Positions 11,030-23,827 are shown, counted from the stretch's first letter. The stretch: DNA of 64,000 bases from Dioscorea cayenensis subsp. rotundata (GCF_009730915.1 NC_052474.1:4251501-4315500); one strand, 5' to 3'. Made by a program: numbers and translations. Notes: generated by a model from the letters alone, not told the origin.

Positions 11030-11965
11030 TCTTTAATGATGATTGTACTAGGTGCCAATTGGCATCAGTCTTTCAGAAAAGTAACCATTCTCTTCAACTT
11101 TTTCGGTGAAACAATAAAATTTTTACCATGGATAATCTTCCTGATAGATAGTATATCTACGTCAATATGCGTGTTATGTCACACTGCTATTGGAACTATA
11201 GATCATCTGTTACTTTTGTGCCCTTCGTTTCTAGGCCTAATTGAAGACTCAATTTATTTGGATCATGTTTTAGAACATTTGGCTAGAATAGAACTATCAT
11301 ATTATTAATAATTATTTCAATCCACCTTAATTGGTTTTTATTAAGATTGATCATATTTTTTTTATTTTCTATATCACATGATTGGAAAAAAACTCAAGTT
11401 CTAGGCCTCCATTTCTATTATCAAGGGCTAGTCTCTCCTTTATTAATTCTTCCACTAATGGGGGCAAGGGTACCCATTCTACCACAGACCTAGATGAATA
11501 TGTCTAATATCCTATGTTGCTTGTATCGCCTCAAACTGACGATCTCTATCTTGATGGTTTCTAGGGAGTCATTTGGGTTGTTTTGTTTATGACAATTAAA
11601 TCATTTGGGTTTCTAGGGAGTCATTTGGGTTGTTTTGTATCGCCTCAAACTGACGATCTCTATCTTGATTTGTTTTTTTAAAAAATTAAATTTAAATATT
11701 AAAAAACCACAATGGGACCTGCTGTTTTAAAAAAAATAATAAAAAAATATAAAATACATATTTCCATAAATAATTACGAAAATGCGCATTTTGAAAAATA
11801 ATTTAAAAATAAACAATATTTTAATAAATTAGCCTCATTCCGGGTGGTTTTAGTGACCTAATTTTGTTATTCTTGTTTGGTCTTTTTCTTGTTACAGTTT
11901 TTGTATTGGTTTCAATTTTTTTTTTATTTTAATATAATCAGTGGTTTATCTTTTTTTAAAAAAAA
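11030..11965 (+). mobile_element. LINE remnant with zinc-knuckle (zf-RVT) coding piece and 3' tail
   Basis: The frame at 11,036-11,308 contains CVLCHTAIGTIDHLLLLCPSF. This fits the C-x2-C-x(n)-H-x4-C zinc-knuckle pattern found after the reverse transcriptase in plant L1-type LINEs. Downstream the sequence degenerates and ends in the common LINE tail (AATCAGTGGTTTATC, T's, then A's) near 11,960. A block of about 65 bp (GTATCGCCTCAAACTGACGA ... ATCTCTATCTTGAT) is duplicated at about 11,523 and 11,637. The frame is broken and there is no intact ORF2. Confidence 0.55.
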
Positions 11966-12526
11966 TATCATAAAAGCTTAAAAAGTTTTAAACTATTGTA
12001 AAATTCTTATTAAATTAAATATTTTTAAAATTATTCAATTTAGCATAAAGCTATATATAACTAAAGTACATTGAGCAAGACAACTTAGAAATTTGTAAAA
12101 ATTTACAAACAAAATATCTATGGAAAGGGATTTAGCCACTGCTGCAACAAATAGTTGGTATTTTATTCTCCTACCTCAAAAGTGTAAAGTTCAAATCTTA
12201 CTCATAGCTTGTCCATGTTTATAAAAAAAACAAAAAATAAAAAGGGATTGAATCTGTGTGCTTCTTTGTTTTGTTGTTTTGTTTTTTTTTTAATAAATTA
12301 GTTGTTTAACCACATTTATATATATAAAAAAAATTTATATATAACTAATTGCTACAATGCTTTCTTTCAAAATTAGTGGAAAAATCTAGGAAGATGTAAT
12401 ACTAGAAAGACGAAGAGTCAACGTATGACCAATGAAAAAGAAGAAAAAGAGAGGAAAGCTAAAGAAGAATTTCCAAAAAAGAAGAAACAAGTTCAAAATC
12501 ATTGCAGTATTTCTGTCCAGCCACCT
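11966..12526. other. 3' flank of the HOP gene, AT-rich
   Basis: No coding signal. The stretch just downstream of the HOP stop (about 12,380-12,526) is probably its 3' UTR and terminator region. No single polyadenylation signal stands out. Confidence 0.45.
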
Positions 12527-15500
12527 TTAATTCATTAAATTTAACCCTGCGTTCCTAAGTTTCTGGATCTTGTACAACACCTGTGGGTCCTTCAGGTGAT
12601 GCAGGGCTAAACTGGGATTTTCTTCTAAGTCATGCAGTACCTGTCACAATGTATCCACATGGTTGGTTATTTACCAGACATCAAGATCCAGCAAATGAAA
12701 GTAGTGTTAACCAATTAAATACAAATATAAACATTCTCTCTAGTTTCTACCCAAAGACAGACATACCGATTGCATTATTGGATCTGACAATATATTCTGT
12801 ATTTCAGTATCTTGTATAACCTTTCCCTGATAAACACTGATAGTTAAAAGCCAAGGTGGGGATAATATGTGATTAAAAGAAGAGGTGGATAATGGAATAA
12901 AAGGGCTCACCCATCTCGCATGCAATTCTGCTGGGCGGGTGCCCTCTCCCATGGTCCGCTTAATCTGCTCAACACAACTGTACAGAAAAAGTCAGGAAAT
13001 TACATTGCAGAAATCAAAAAGAAATTGAAGCCATCCGCGCAACCAAAGATATACATTACCTTTGTACTTTGTCCATCAAATCCTGATCGTTTGGATTATG
13101 TTTCAATCCTTCTTGATATGCTTCTAGTGCTTTGCCATAATCTTCCATGAAGAACAGAATTGTACCTTTCCTGATATATCCCTTCGAAAAAGAAGGATCT
13201 AGCTCAATGCATTTCTGTGCGTCTTTGAGTCCTTCAGCCCAGGCTCCCAACCAAGTGTAGCACGCAGCCCTGTTGCTGTATGTCTAAACAAACGCAGAAG
13301 TACTTCATGAGCCACAACACAAATGATAGACAGCAGATATTCACAATGACATATGGCTTGACAGCTTGACCGCTAAACATAAAAAAACCTGGAGATTGAA
13401 TATGTTCGACTATTAGTAAGCAGATTGCACACAACAAAATTGCAACGTTTTATCACCAACATGATATTGACAGAATAAAGGATTGGTGGGGAAACAATGA
13501 ACAATTTGGAACAAAATGTGAACTTTTACCATTAAAGCAATTGTAAAGGAGAGTTCAGGCAGCACCAAGAAACGTAGCCCAGATGTGTGAAATATCATTC
13601 ATACCCTTATATCCTTAGAGTTCCTTCTTAGAGCTTCTGTGTAATGTTCCACTGCCTCTGGGTATTTTTGCTGCTTAGCAAACTCATTGCCTGCAACAAT
13701 ATGAGTTGAACTGGTTAGAGCTAGAAGACAATTATCTGTGTTACCCTATCAGATAAAAGCACGCATACAAATTCAGTTCCGAACCAGAAATCTAAACAGA
13801 GCCAAAATGTCTGTGACTAAGATTAGGTAGATAACTGCTGGAATCCCAGGGGCACCAGCTGCAACACAGTCAAGGAGTGGTATTCATTATATGTCAAAAT
13901 TCAGTATCTCTAATCGGATCCTGCCATATACAAGTTTCATTTTCAAACTAAACCTTCTAAGCATCGAGTCAGCAAATTCTAAGAAAGTCGTTATAGGTCG
14001 AACATATAGACATACAAAAATACAATAAACAAAGGCAGCCAATAATTCTTGCTGCCAGGGAAAAAACTAATCACAATCATTTCAAGTATAGTAACCAAAA
14101 CAATGCTGTCAACAAGGTCTACCGTGACATAGTTAAGAATCAATAAAATCGCTGTGAGATTCAAAATGAGATCTTACCTTTCTCACGCTCCTCATCTGCT
14201 ATTTTTGGATCATAGTATTCTTGCTGCTCTAGTTCTTTCTTTGCATTTTCAGCATCATTCAGCTTTTTCATTGTGTCAGGATTACGGTGTTCAATCAACG
14301 CTTTCTGGAAAGACTCAATAGCAGCATCATAGTCCTTGGAAACTTTTGCGAGCTTTACAAAAGCAGTTCCTTTCCTAGTCAATGCCCTTGCTATCATCTT
14401 AAAATCAGATTTAAGCTCTCTTCCCCTCTCCACAGCTTTGTCACAGTCCCTTATGCACTCTGCATACTGGAGAAGAAATCAAGCCATTCTGTGAAAAGCA
14501 TTGTGCATGTAAAATTATGAAAAACAAAACCAGAGACATCAAAGATTGAAAATATTTTATTCTGATATGAGATCCTGATAATAATGCATAAACAAAAGAA
14601 ACAAGATTATATATGAGACATGACTCAGAAATGTCCAAAGTGAATAACTCACAACAAGAAAGCCCCCGCTAAACACCTAACTGTTGTATAAGACAAATCT
14701 AATTTCTTCTCTTAATCTTGTCAGCATTACTTAGCAATGCCACCACCTAGATTCAAGTTAATATAGGTTGAGTTCTTTGGTTGGGGATATCAAAACCATT
14801 GGAAGCAAACAGGGAAAGAAAAATTAAGAGAAATCTTTCATTGCCCTGATTATCCCCAGACATGCAATTTTTTTTTCCTCAAATAATATATTAAAAGACA
14901 CTTCTCTTCTGATCATTACCCTACAATGAAGAAAAACCCTATGTCTAGTCACTCATGAGCAGCCAAGCTAATTAGTAGATGATACAGATAATAGCTTTGA
15001 CAAGGGTAAGAGCAGAAAAATGTGACATATATTTATGATTAAAAATCAAGAAAAAATAATCTGTATGTGACAATGGAAAAAGCAGTAAAATGTGATAAAA
15101 ATATATTTAAAAATCAAGAAAATTGTGACCGCACACAATGTTGCAGATTTTTCATTACCAACGATTCCCCTTAGCAAAAGTGGAAAAAAAAAATTAACAG
15201 GGAAAAATCAAATTGCAATCATATCTTACTATCATCAATGTAAGAATAAAGATGCATAATTAAAAAATTTAAAAAAAAAAACATGATTTAAAAAAAAAAT
15301 CCAGGATTATACCATGTGAGAAGACTATAATTGACAGATTGGTAGGAAAATTTATCACCTCTCCCATCTCCATGTGAACAGCGGCCCTGTTGGTAAGGAA
15401 CGATATATCCTCATCATCAAACACCAGTGCTCTGTTATAATGCTTGATCGCCGTCTCAAAATCCTTCTTCTTGTAAGCACGATTCCCCTCTTCCTTCTCT

Positions 15501-16252
15501 ATTTGTGCCATTGCCTTCCTCACCCTCCTCTCTGTTGCTCCCTTCGATTCCTCCATTGACTCAGGTTCACGCTTCTGATGCACAGGGATGGAATCCAATT
15601 CCAAAGGAAAACCAACTAAACCAATGAGGACCCCAAAAGTTTCCATCATCCTCGAGTCCTCGACGTACAAATCCAAGTTGCTAGGGTTTTCCTGCACATC
15701 CTTCACCATCTTCAAGAAATCAGGTTGCTGGATATACTCCTTAGTCGTCGGGTACTCAGCGAGCTTCTCGAACAGATTCGGCATCGAGAAGAGCCGGGAG
15801 GTAAACAGTAAGCGGGAGGCAGTCAGCTCGGGGCTGGATGGCCGGAAGGAGAAGTGCGATGAGCTTTGAGTCGAAGCCCCGGCAAACCCCTGTATCTGTT
15901 CTGCCAACGCCTCAGCTTCCGCAAGACCGGTGTTGAGGGCCTCGTTGCAAGGGTGAAGCTCAAGGCCCTTCTTGTAAAAGGCAATAGCATTGTTGAAGTA
16001 CCCAGCGCCGACGAGCGCCGATCCAACGAGGAGGTAGCCCTCGGACAAATCGGGCTTGAGATCGATGATCTTGAGGGCATCGGCGACAGCCTCGAAGTGG
16101 TCCCCCATTACGGCGTGGACGGCAGAGCGCTTGGAGTAGACGACATGATCGGTCGGAGTGCGCTTGATCGCCTCCGTGAATTGGTCGATGGCTTCTTCGA
16201 AGTCGCCAGCAGAGAAGGCCACGTCGCCCTTGGCGATTGCCTCGTCCGCCAT
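12527..16252 (-). CDS. HOP: Hsp70-Hsp90 organizing protein (HOP/STI1), with divergent TPR1
   Basis: A cytosolic co-chaperone scaffold that passes clients from Hsp70 to Hsp90. The exons are 16252-15359, 14466-14178, 13690-13605, 13283-13060, 12977-12911, 12826-12767 and 12640-12527, giving 577 residues, a normal length. Order: TPR1 (about 2-115), a DP1/STI1 helical domain (about 150-215, FLKMVKDVQENPSNLDLY), TPR2A (about 258-385, EEGNRAYKKKDFETAIKHY), TPR2B (about 395-510, KGNEFAKQQKYPEAVEHY) and C-terminal DP2 (HHLKDPQVLYKIQKL). I chose MADEAIAKG at 16,252 because family members start this way; another in-frame ATG lies at 16,267. In TPR1 the two-carboxylate clamp residues look replaced: Lys to Ile, Asn to Asp, Asn to Lys, Lys to Glu, Arg to Leu. 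The clamps of TPR2A and TPR2B are kept. It may be a specialised paralogue. Confidence 0.93.
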
Positions 16253-16325
16253 TGGAGACGAAACCAAACCCTAGAGCTCGAGAGAGCTTTCGATTGTGTA
16301 CTCTTTCACTGAAAAGAAATGGGCG

Positions 16326-16345
16326 GTCTTGGAATGTTCGGAATA
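16326..16345. promoter_or_regulatory. Heat-shock-element-like site upstream of HOP
   Basis: GGAATGTTCG at 16,331-16,340 contains GAA and TTC in two perfect inverted HSE units (nGAAn nTTCn). A third GAA follows out of register by one base. It lies about 80 bp upstream of the HOP start, where STI1/HOP genes often carry HSEs. Function is inferred. Confidence 0.35.
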
Positions 16346-17003
16346 TCAGAGTTTCAGACCTTTTGCGCGGGATTCCAAACAAAATGGGCCTGGCTAACTT
16401 TAATGTTACTTTTTTAAAAAAGTAATGTATATTTGTGGACTCGCATTTGCAAAGATTAATTATTATTATTTTTTTTTGGAAAATATTAATTTATTATTTA
16501 TTACTTTTTTAATATAACATTCTTTTGGAATTTGAAAACAACTAGCATATAATTCTTATTTTATTTCATTATAATTGAAGAAAATTTTTCATAATATGGG
16601 AGGATTTTTCTAAAAGCTGGAAATTTTTATGAAATTATTTGCATTGTTTTTAAATAAAATAGATAAATCATTAATTATATTAAAAATATTAGTTTGTAAC
16701 TTTGTATTTTTTGGTATCATACCACCGTTGCAATGTCTTGTAAAGCATTTGATGTCAGTACAAGATCTATGATTGAGGATCGAAAAATGCCTCCCTCTTT
16801 TATTACTAATGGTTCTTTATTTTTATTTTTAAAAATATTAATTTATGTTTACAAATTAATGCCAAAACATAATATTTTTTTAAAAAATTATTATTTGATA
16901 TATTGATTTTTATGAATTATTTTATATAGTGTATTTTAAAAAAAAATCTATGTTTTAATTTTTATTTTTTACAAATTAATTTATATAATATATAAAATTA
17001 TAT

Positions 17004-17328
17004 TTTTAGCACAGTTTTTTTTTTTAAGGTGAATAATCTACTTAGATTAGAGAGAAACAAGCAAAAGTACAACTACCATTAGATGTGGTATGAAAGCACA
17101 ATAAAAAAAAAATACAAAAAAAGAACAACAGCCATCTGGAGCAGAAGCCCCTAAAGATACATCAAACTCAAAATCTAGCGTGTGTTTGGGTCATGATCTA
17201 CATAGATGGGTAAATTGTCACCAAATTCCTTCACACGCGGGCCAAGCAACTCCAAGCTTCTTCTGACAGTAGTGATATCATAATCCATTTTCACTCTAGG
17301 TCCCTCTCCCCATTTTAGCACAGTTTTT
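17004..17328 (-). mobile_element. Short LINE-type retroposon with 16-bp target-site duplication
   Basis: TTTTAGCACAGTTTTT is present at 17,004-17,019 and 17,313-17,328. The insert of about 293 bp starts with a T run (the A-tail of a minus-strand element), then a degenerate GAATAATCTACTT, where other tails read GGATAAACCACT. It has no coding capacity and is a 5'-truncated copy. Confidence 0.75.
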
Positions 17329-18365
17329 GTGATAGCTTATTTTGACATCTGATTTTTATAAATTAATATAAATAAATTTTTTATTAATCGAAATTTATTT
17401 TTCAAATTTCTTTTTTTCAATTCACCCCTTCCCCATAATTTTTGCCTCTGCTCCTGATTGAAACGTAAATAAAATATGTATGAAGCATGACGGTTTGCCT
17501 AGATCGGAAAAAATATATATATTATAGTAGTTTTTTATTATTTTTACTTTTTTAATATAACATTTTGAATAACTTCGAATGAAATAAAAAACTGGCCTCC
17601 TTGTGTGCTGTCTACCACATCTAGTGGTCGGTTGTATCCTCTTTTTTAGTAATTGAAGGGGTTTATCCATCAAAAATAAATAAATAAATAACTGCAGCTT
17701 GTATAGTTTCCAGCTACCACTATCAAGAGCCAGGGGTCAAAAATTACTTGGTACGTCACCTCAGCTTGTGCTACAAACCTACCATGAAACGATCCGTGCG
17801 TCTTCTACAAGGCTAGTATGGCACAACTTCGTTCAACCAAATTGCGTGACTTTATCTGATGGGAATGATGCACTCTATAGCCCAAGTATCCATGAACTAC
17901 AGCTGGGAAAGCTTAGATCTTCCATAGTTCCATGGCAACCTTTATTTTCTAGTTATCTTTTGAATTCAATAATTTATTCCATCAATTTTGATTTATTTCT
18001 ATTTTAATAAAAAAATGAATTTTAAGATAATAAACAGATGTCGGTCTATTTCATCACAACACAAAGGAAAAAAAAAATATATATATATTCTAAATAGATG
18101 CATGCTCTTAATTATATCAAAGAAGAGTAATTTTCAGCCTTCCTAGCTAGTCACTCAGTTGACAATAATAATGCAATTTCGATCTCATTTTCAATCCCGT
18201 GTCTCCCTCTCAAGGCACCCTCATACATAGCAAGCAATGCCAACTGTTGATTACTACCTCATTAATCAACCATAACAAATATTTTAAAACCATTCATCTC
18301 AAACAAAACACAGATAAAAACCATCAACCTTCAATCAATTAATCCACCCAAACTCAAAAACAAAA
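17329..18365. other. Intergenic region and 5' flank of the pectin methylesterase gene
   Basis: No supported gene. The frame at 17,699-18,007 lacks family features and was not called. The last 250 bp before the PME start are CA-rich and likely contain its 5' UTR. A TATA box could not be assigned confidently. Confidence 0.4.
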
Positions 18366-20000
18366 ATGCATCTCCTCCCACTTCTATTCCTTCTCTTCTC
18401 TCTCCCAAACTCTTCCCTTTCCTCCACCTCCATGAAATGGTGGTGCAACAGCACTCCCCATCCTCAACCCTGCCTCCACTACCTCACCCATACCCCTCAC
18501 CTCCCTAAACACAAGTCTGACTTCTACCACCTCTTTCTCCAACTCTCCTTCAACCTCACTCTCCGCGCCCAACGCAGCCTCCACAACCTCGGTCACCACT
18601 GCCGCTCCGAGCCCCGCCGCACCGCCTGGAACGACTGCCTTCGCCTCTACTCCAACACCATCCTCCAGCTCAACCGCACTCTCAATTCCTCCCCTTCTTG
18701 CACCACTTTTGACCACCAAACCTGGCTCAGCGCCTCCCTCACCAATCTTGACACCTGCCGCCATGGCTTCTCCGACCTCCACCAACCTCCCAACATCCTC
18801 TCCCCTCTCGCCAAATACAACCTCTCTGAGCTCATCAGCAACTGCCTAGCCATTAACAAACCTTCTAATAAAACCACATCATCTCCCATGCCTGTCATGC
18901 CACCTTGGACTAGAGTCGCCAACCGGAGACTACTCCAGTTATCAACCAAAGCTAATATTGTTGTAGCTAAGGATGGCTCTGGAAATTTTACCACCATTAA
19001 AGATGCTCTCAACTCCCTTGCAAGTTCGTCTCAGAGGATCAGCAATGGCCGGTTTGTCATTTACGTGAAGAGAGGAGTGTATGCTGAGAACGTCCAGATT
19101 GATAGCAGCTTAGATAACCTCACTTTTGTTGGTGATGGCATGGGCCAGACAGTCATCACGTCCGGCAGAAGTGTCTCCGGCGGTTACACCACCTTCAGCT
19201 CCGCCACTTTCAGTAAGATCAATGATTTATACATAGAACTTTGTTCACTAATTGCAAGGATATGTATGAATCACTAGCTAATATTATTATCATTCATCCA
19301 TATGAATGCAGATGTATTTGGAGATGAATTCATAGCGAGTGGGATAACGTTCAGGAACACATTCGGGCCCGGATCACAAGCAGTGGCCATGCTCTCCGGG
19401 TCAGATCGATCAGTGTTCTATCGTTGTAGCTTTGAAGGGTACCAAGATACTTTATTTGTATACTCACAAAGACAGTTCTACAGAGAGTGCATTATATATG
19501 GAACCATAGATTTCATCTTCGGCAACGCGGCCGTCGTGTTCCAACGCTGCAACATATTTGCACGCATGCCCCGGCACGGCGAGGCCAACGTCATCACCGC
19601 CCAAGGCCGGCTAGACCCAAATCAGAACACAGGGATTGTTATTCATTCTTGCAACATTAGAGGAACTTCAGAGCTTTGGAGAGCTCGTAAGACAGTGAAG
19701 TCCTATCTTGGAAGGCCATGGATGAAGTACTCAAGGACTGTGTACCTTAAAAATTATATGGAGAGTATCATTAATCCTTCAGGATGGTTGCAATTCATTG
19801 GGAACAATTATTTGGACACGTTGTATTATGTGGAGTATAAGAATACTGGAGCTGGGTCTAGATTGTCACAGAGAGTGAAGTGGCCGGGGTTTCACATAGC
19901 TGTGCTGCCGTCGCAGGTGGCACAGTTCACTGTTACCAACTTCATCTCCGGCGGGCCTTGGATTACGTCTGCCGGAGTGCCGTTTATCTCAGGTCTTTAA
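18366..20000 (+). CDS. Pectin methylesterase, type I (with N-terminal inhibitor domain)
   Basis: Removes methyl groups from cell-wall homogalacturonan. Two exons, 18366-19212 (GTAAG donor) and 19312-20000, encode 511 residues. Residues 1-20 form a signal peptide. Residues of about 25-170 form the PMEI-like pro-domain with its spaced cysteines. The subtilase processing motif RRLL lies near residues 187-190. The catalytic domain starts IVVAKDGSGNFTTI. Visible active-site elements are GSQAVA (Gln), GYQDTL (Gln-Asp), GTIDFIFGNAAV (Asp) and LGRPW (Arg, Trp), so all key residues are intact. The protein ends ITSAGVPFISGL. The single intron at the TFN-VFGD junction is a common position in plant PMEs. 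Exon 1 is strongly C-rich compared with exon 2. Confidence 0.95.
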
Positions 20001-21668
20001 GTTTGTTTTAGATTCAGTAAGATCGAGATGTAACGTGATTTGGTGATGACTTCATTGTGAATAAACTGATTAACAAGTGGGTGTTGATTGGGTTGCGTGG
20101 ATCTTGAGACTAGCGCTGCAAGAGAATTCAATGTGGCCGAGAGCGGCGGATGCGCACTCTCACCATGCATTGTTTAATTGTCTAATGTTTCTTTGATCTT
20201 CTTCTTCTTCTTCATCATCTCATCTCGTAAGAAGAGCTTTTGTTATATGATATTAGACCTGGTTGCTCATATGGAATAAGTCCATGCACTCATTCATGCA
20301 TTCATATTGTTACTTGCTGGGAGGTATGGAAATTAAATGTTTGCCATTATATATATATATATATATAAGTACTCTGAGTTCATTAGTTAATATATAGAAA
20401 GAAGATGGTCATGTGAGATCGATGATAAATATATAAATACAGAATCAAACTATGCTAAAAAGATCCTTGAAAACAAATTCATTTAAATTTGCATGTTCAA
20501 GAGATGTATAGGTTATTGTGTTCAAATAATCGTGGTTGGATTGATTCATGAGTTAAAAGATAAAATTATTTCACAAAAAACAAGGGAAAGTGAACTTTTG
20601 CTCTTTTGATTTGGTAGACAGGAAGGATGGAGGCCAAGATTGCTAGTGTTTTGGCTGAGAAAAATTTTACATCTTGGTTTTGGGTTGCCGCCATGTGCCC
20701 ATGTGGCCATGGCTCAGGGCTTCTATATATGAGCACTGTTGGCTAGCCATTCAGCATTGCATTTATAGCAAAGAAAAAAAAAACTTAACTTATACAAGCA
20801 AAGTTATTATATATTTCAGATAAAAAATTGAAAAATTATATTTATTAAAAAAGAAAATTCTATTAATAACAATTACTTTAAAAATATCTTTCTTTTTTAA
20901 ATGTAATAATGAAGACAGCCTGATAATTTGTTCAGCAATTTTTTAATTATGTATAAATCATTAAAAAATCTTAAGTATCCATAATAAAAGTTTTTTATGC
21001 CTATTTTATTATGCAAAATATAATTTATTCACTTTATCTAATAATATAATAATAATAGTTTTCTGTGTTCTTATTATCTAAAACGTGTATACTTCTAAAA
21101 ATCAATTAAAATTTTAAAAACAAAGAGTAATTGAATTTCTAAACCTGCCATAGCGCGATCGGTAAATAGGTCAGTGGCAAAAACATGTGTATATATATAT
21201 TCTCTTAAATTAATTTAACTATTTATTCTTTTATATTTTATATATATTTATTGGGACACCTTAGTTTTTTTTATTATTTAATTTTGTTGAATAAATTCAC
21301 AAAAATAAAAGAGAAAATCAGGAAACAGTTACTAATCAATCACATAAATATAAAATCTAAATTTAAATTATATATATAGATAGTTAATAGGTAAATAACA
21401 TATTCATAGTACTATAGTAGCCTATTAATAGCACTTTTATTCGAAACTGTGTAAAACTCGCAGCGTAAGCACCAGCCTCATACTAGTTCCATAATAAATT
21501 TTACCATGTAAAATATTTTACATATTTTACCCTGCTTCATACTTTATCCACTTTATTTTAGAAAAATATATTAACCTATTATACATCGCAAAATCAATCT
21601 AACCTCTTGCACACCCACTTAACTTTATTTAATATTTATGATATTTTATACTAAATTTTTATATATAA
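20001..21668. other. Intergenic, AT-rich
   Basis: The first 250 bp are the probable PME 3' UTR. The rest is AT-rich with short AT microsatellites (for example 20,348-20,366) and no supported gene. Confidence 0.5.
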
Positions 21669-23827
21669 TACTATCTAAATTAATTTTTTTTTTTTTTTTT
21701 GAAAAAAGAGTGGATAAACCACTGATTTATTGAAAGGAAAAAAAAGAGTACAAAGAGTTAAGTCCTCTCACTAGAAGTGAGGGAACAGAGTACAACTAAA
21801 AAAACAAGGAAGCAGAAAGAAGATAAGAGTCTAAGCAGGCGGAAGACATCGTCTGGCATCTCAGGCCTGTCTAGAAATGTAGAAGGAGCGACTACTCCTG
21901 GGCTGCACTGTGGTCGGAGTCGCTAGTAGGATTGGAGGTTCTAGCGCTATAGAAGTTGAGTGAGCGCTTGATTTTCTGTGATGCTTCATTGAGATTTTGT
22001 TGATACTTATCAGCAGCTGTTGAGAGCCAAGAGAGAAGCATATTAGCAGTTTTATAAATAATATTGAGATGCGATGATGCAGTCAAATGAAATATGCGAT
22101 TGTTTCTTTCGAGCCAGACATTCCACAAAATTGCACGGGAAGTGAGATCCCAGAGGATTCGATGTTGAGGGGCTAAGGATGGTATCCAATTGGTCCACAG
22201 TAAGGGAATTGTCTGTGGAAGAGAGTGTAATTCTAAAATTTGAAGAAAAAATGCCCAGATGCATTTGGAGAAAACACAGTCGATGAAAAGATGTTGAAGA
22301 TTCTCAGATGCACTGTGGCAAAAGGACACAGGTATCGGTGGAGTTTTGAAAATTGTAACCTTTCTTGAAAAGATTTGCTTGAGTGAGGATTTTGTCTTCC
22401 CCAGCAAGCCAGCAGAAAAGAGTGATTTTGCTAGGACAACGATTTTTCCAAAAAAGGGGGTAAAGCGAGCTGCGTGTTCCACCATCAATGAGAAAATTAT
22501 AAAAGGATTTGACTGTGAACGTACCACTTTTTTCAAGGGTCCAAGTGTGGAGATCATCATGAGTATGAGAACAGTCAGGGATGAATTTAAGAAGAGCAGT
22601 TAACATATCGGGGGTGGATGTGGAGAATAGAAGCTTAGGATTGTTAAGAAACTGGGAGAATTGCCTGATGGTAATCCAAGGGATAGTACAATCATGGAAG
22701 AGATCGGGCCAACAATCTTTAAGTAGGATTCCAGCGTTTCAACGATCAGACCATAGTGAAGTATTAGAACCACTTCTGATAGTTTTCATGATACATGACC
22801 GAAAAGGGAGTAAAGTGGAGGTTACTCCTGCCCAAAAAAAGGATTTATTTCTGGGTGGAATGTGGGAAAGAATTCCATTAGTGTCATTTATAGAATAATT
22901 AGCATGGATGATTTTGGCCCAACCGCTGTTTGGGTTGCAGGATAATTTCCACCACCACTTTCCTAGTAAAGCGTTGTTGAAGGTCTGAAGGTTAAGGATT
23001 CCCCAGCCTCCCATTTCCCGCGGTCTGGTAATTCTGTTCCAGGCTATCAATATGACTCATTTGGGTCCCAGATCGGGGCCTTTCCAAAGAAAATCTCTCC
23101 GAATTTTATCAATTTCTTTAATAACCCAAGCGGGGAGCTTGAAGACTGACATCCAGTAAACAGGAACAGTGGATAGGACAGAGTTAATGAGCGTTAAGCG
23201 TCCACCAAGTGATAAGTAATTTGCTTTCCAAGAAGTAAGTCTAGAGCGAACCATGTCAATGAGTTTTGCCCAGTCATTTCGTTTGGGTCTACGACCAGAA
23301 AGAGGTACTCCTAAGTAGGTAATTGGGAGACAGCTTCGGGAGCAATTTAGGATTCTAGCTGAGGAGTGATGAGGTTGGAAGCCGTAGTTAGAGGAGTACA
23401 GGCTGCTTTTCGAATAATTAATGGTTAAGCCAGAGGACCCCTCATAAAGATACAAGATTAGTTTGATGATATGAAGATCTTGTTGTCCTCCAGTGGAGAA
23501 AATAAGAAGGTCGTCAGCATATTGGAAGTGACAAATGTTGTCGGTATGATTCAGGAGGACACCCACCAAGACTTTAGTTTTAAGAGCGTGAAAGAACGTG
23601 GCGCTCAAAACATCAGCGGCAAGGGCGAAGAGCAATGGTGAAAGAGGATCGCCTTGCCTCAGGCCTCTTTTGCATCGGATGTAGCCCTGAGTCGATCCAT
23701 TGATAATAAATTGGGCCTTGGAAGTACTAAGAATGGAGTGAACCCAGGAGATCCATTTAGGTCCAAAGCCTCTAGCAGCAAGGATTTCGAGCAGAAAATT
23801 CCAGTCAAGAGAGTACTATCTAAATTA
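21669..23827 (-). mobile_element. 5'-truncated L1-type LINE with 14-bp target-site duplication
   Basis: TACTATCTAAATTA flanks the copy at 21,669-21,682 and 23,814-23,827. A T run (21,684-21,701) is the A-tail of a minus-strand element. From 23,813 downward the sequence enters ORF2 inside the reverse transcriptase: RQGDPLSPLLFALAADVL, then FQYADDLLIF with the YADD catalytic motif, then the thumb region SLGGRLTLINSVLSTVPVYW. A C-terminal zinc-knuckle region follows near 22,300. Breaks are a stop at 23,057, another near 22,738, and a frameshift around 22,300, so it is dead. The 3' UTR has a hairpin CTCACT-TCT-AGTGAG near 21,758-21,772. The endonuclease and N-terminal RT are missing because of truncation. 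Confidence 0.92.

Noticed and set aside
17699-18007. 102-codon plus-strand frame upstream of PME
   Set aside because: No recognisable domain, ends in AT-rich sequence, no promoter or splice context.
18384-19012. Two long minus-strand frames (133 and 121 codons)
   Set aside because: Shadows of PME exon 1, whose C-rich codon use keeps the other strand open.
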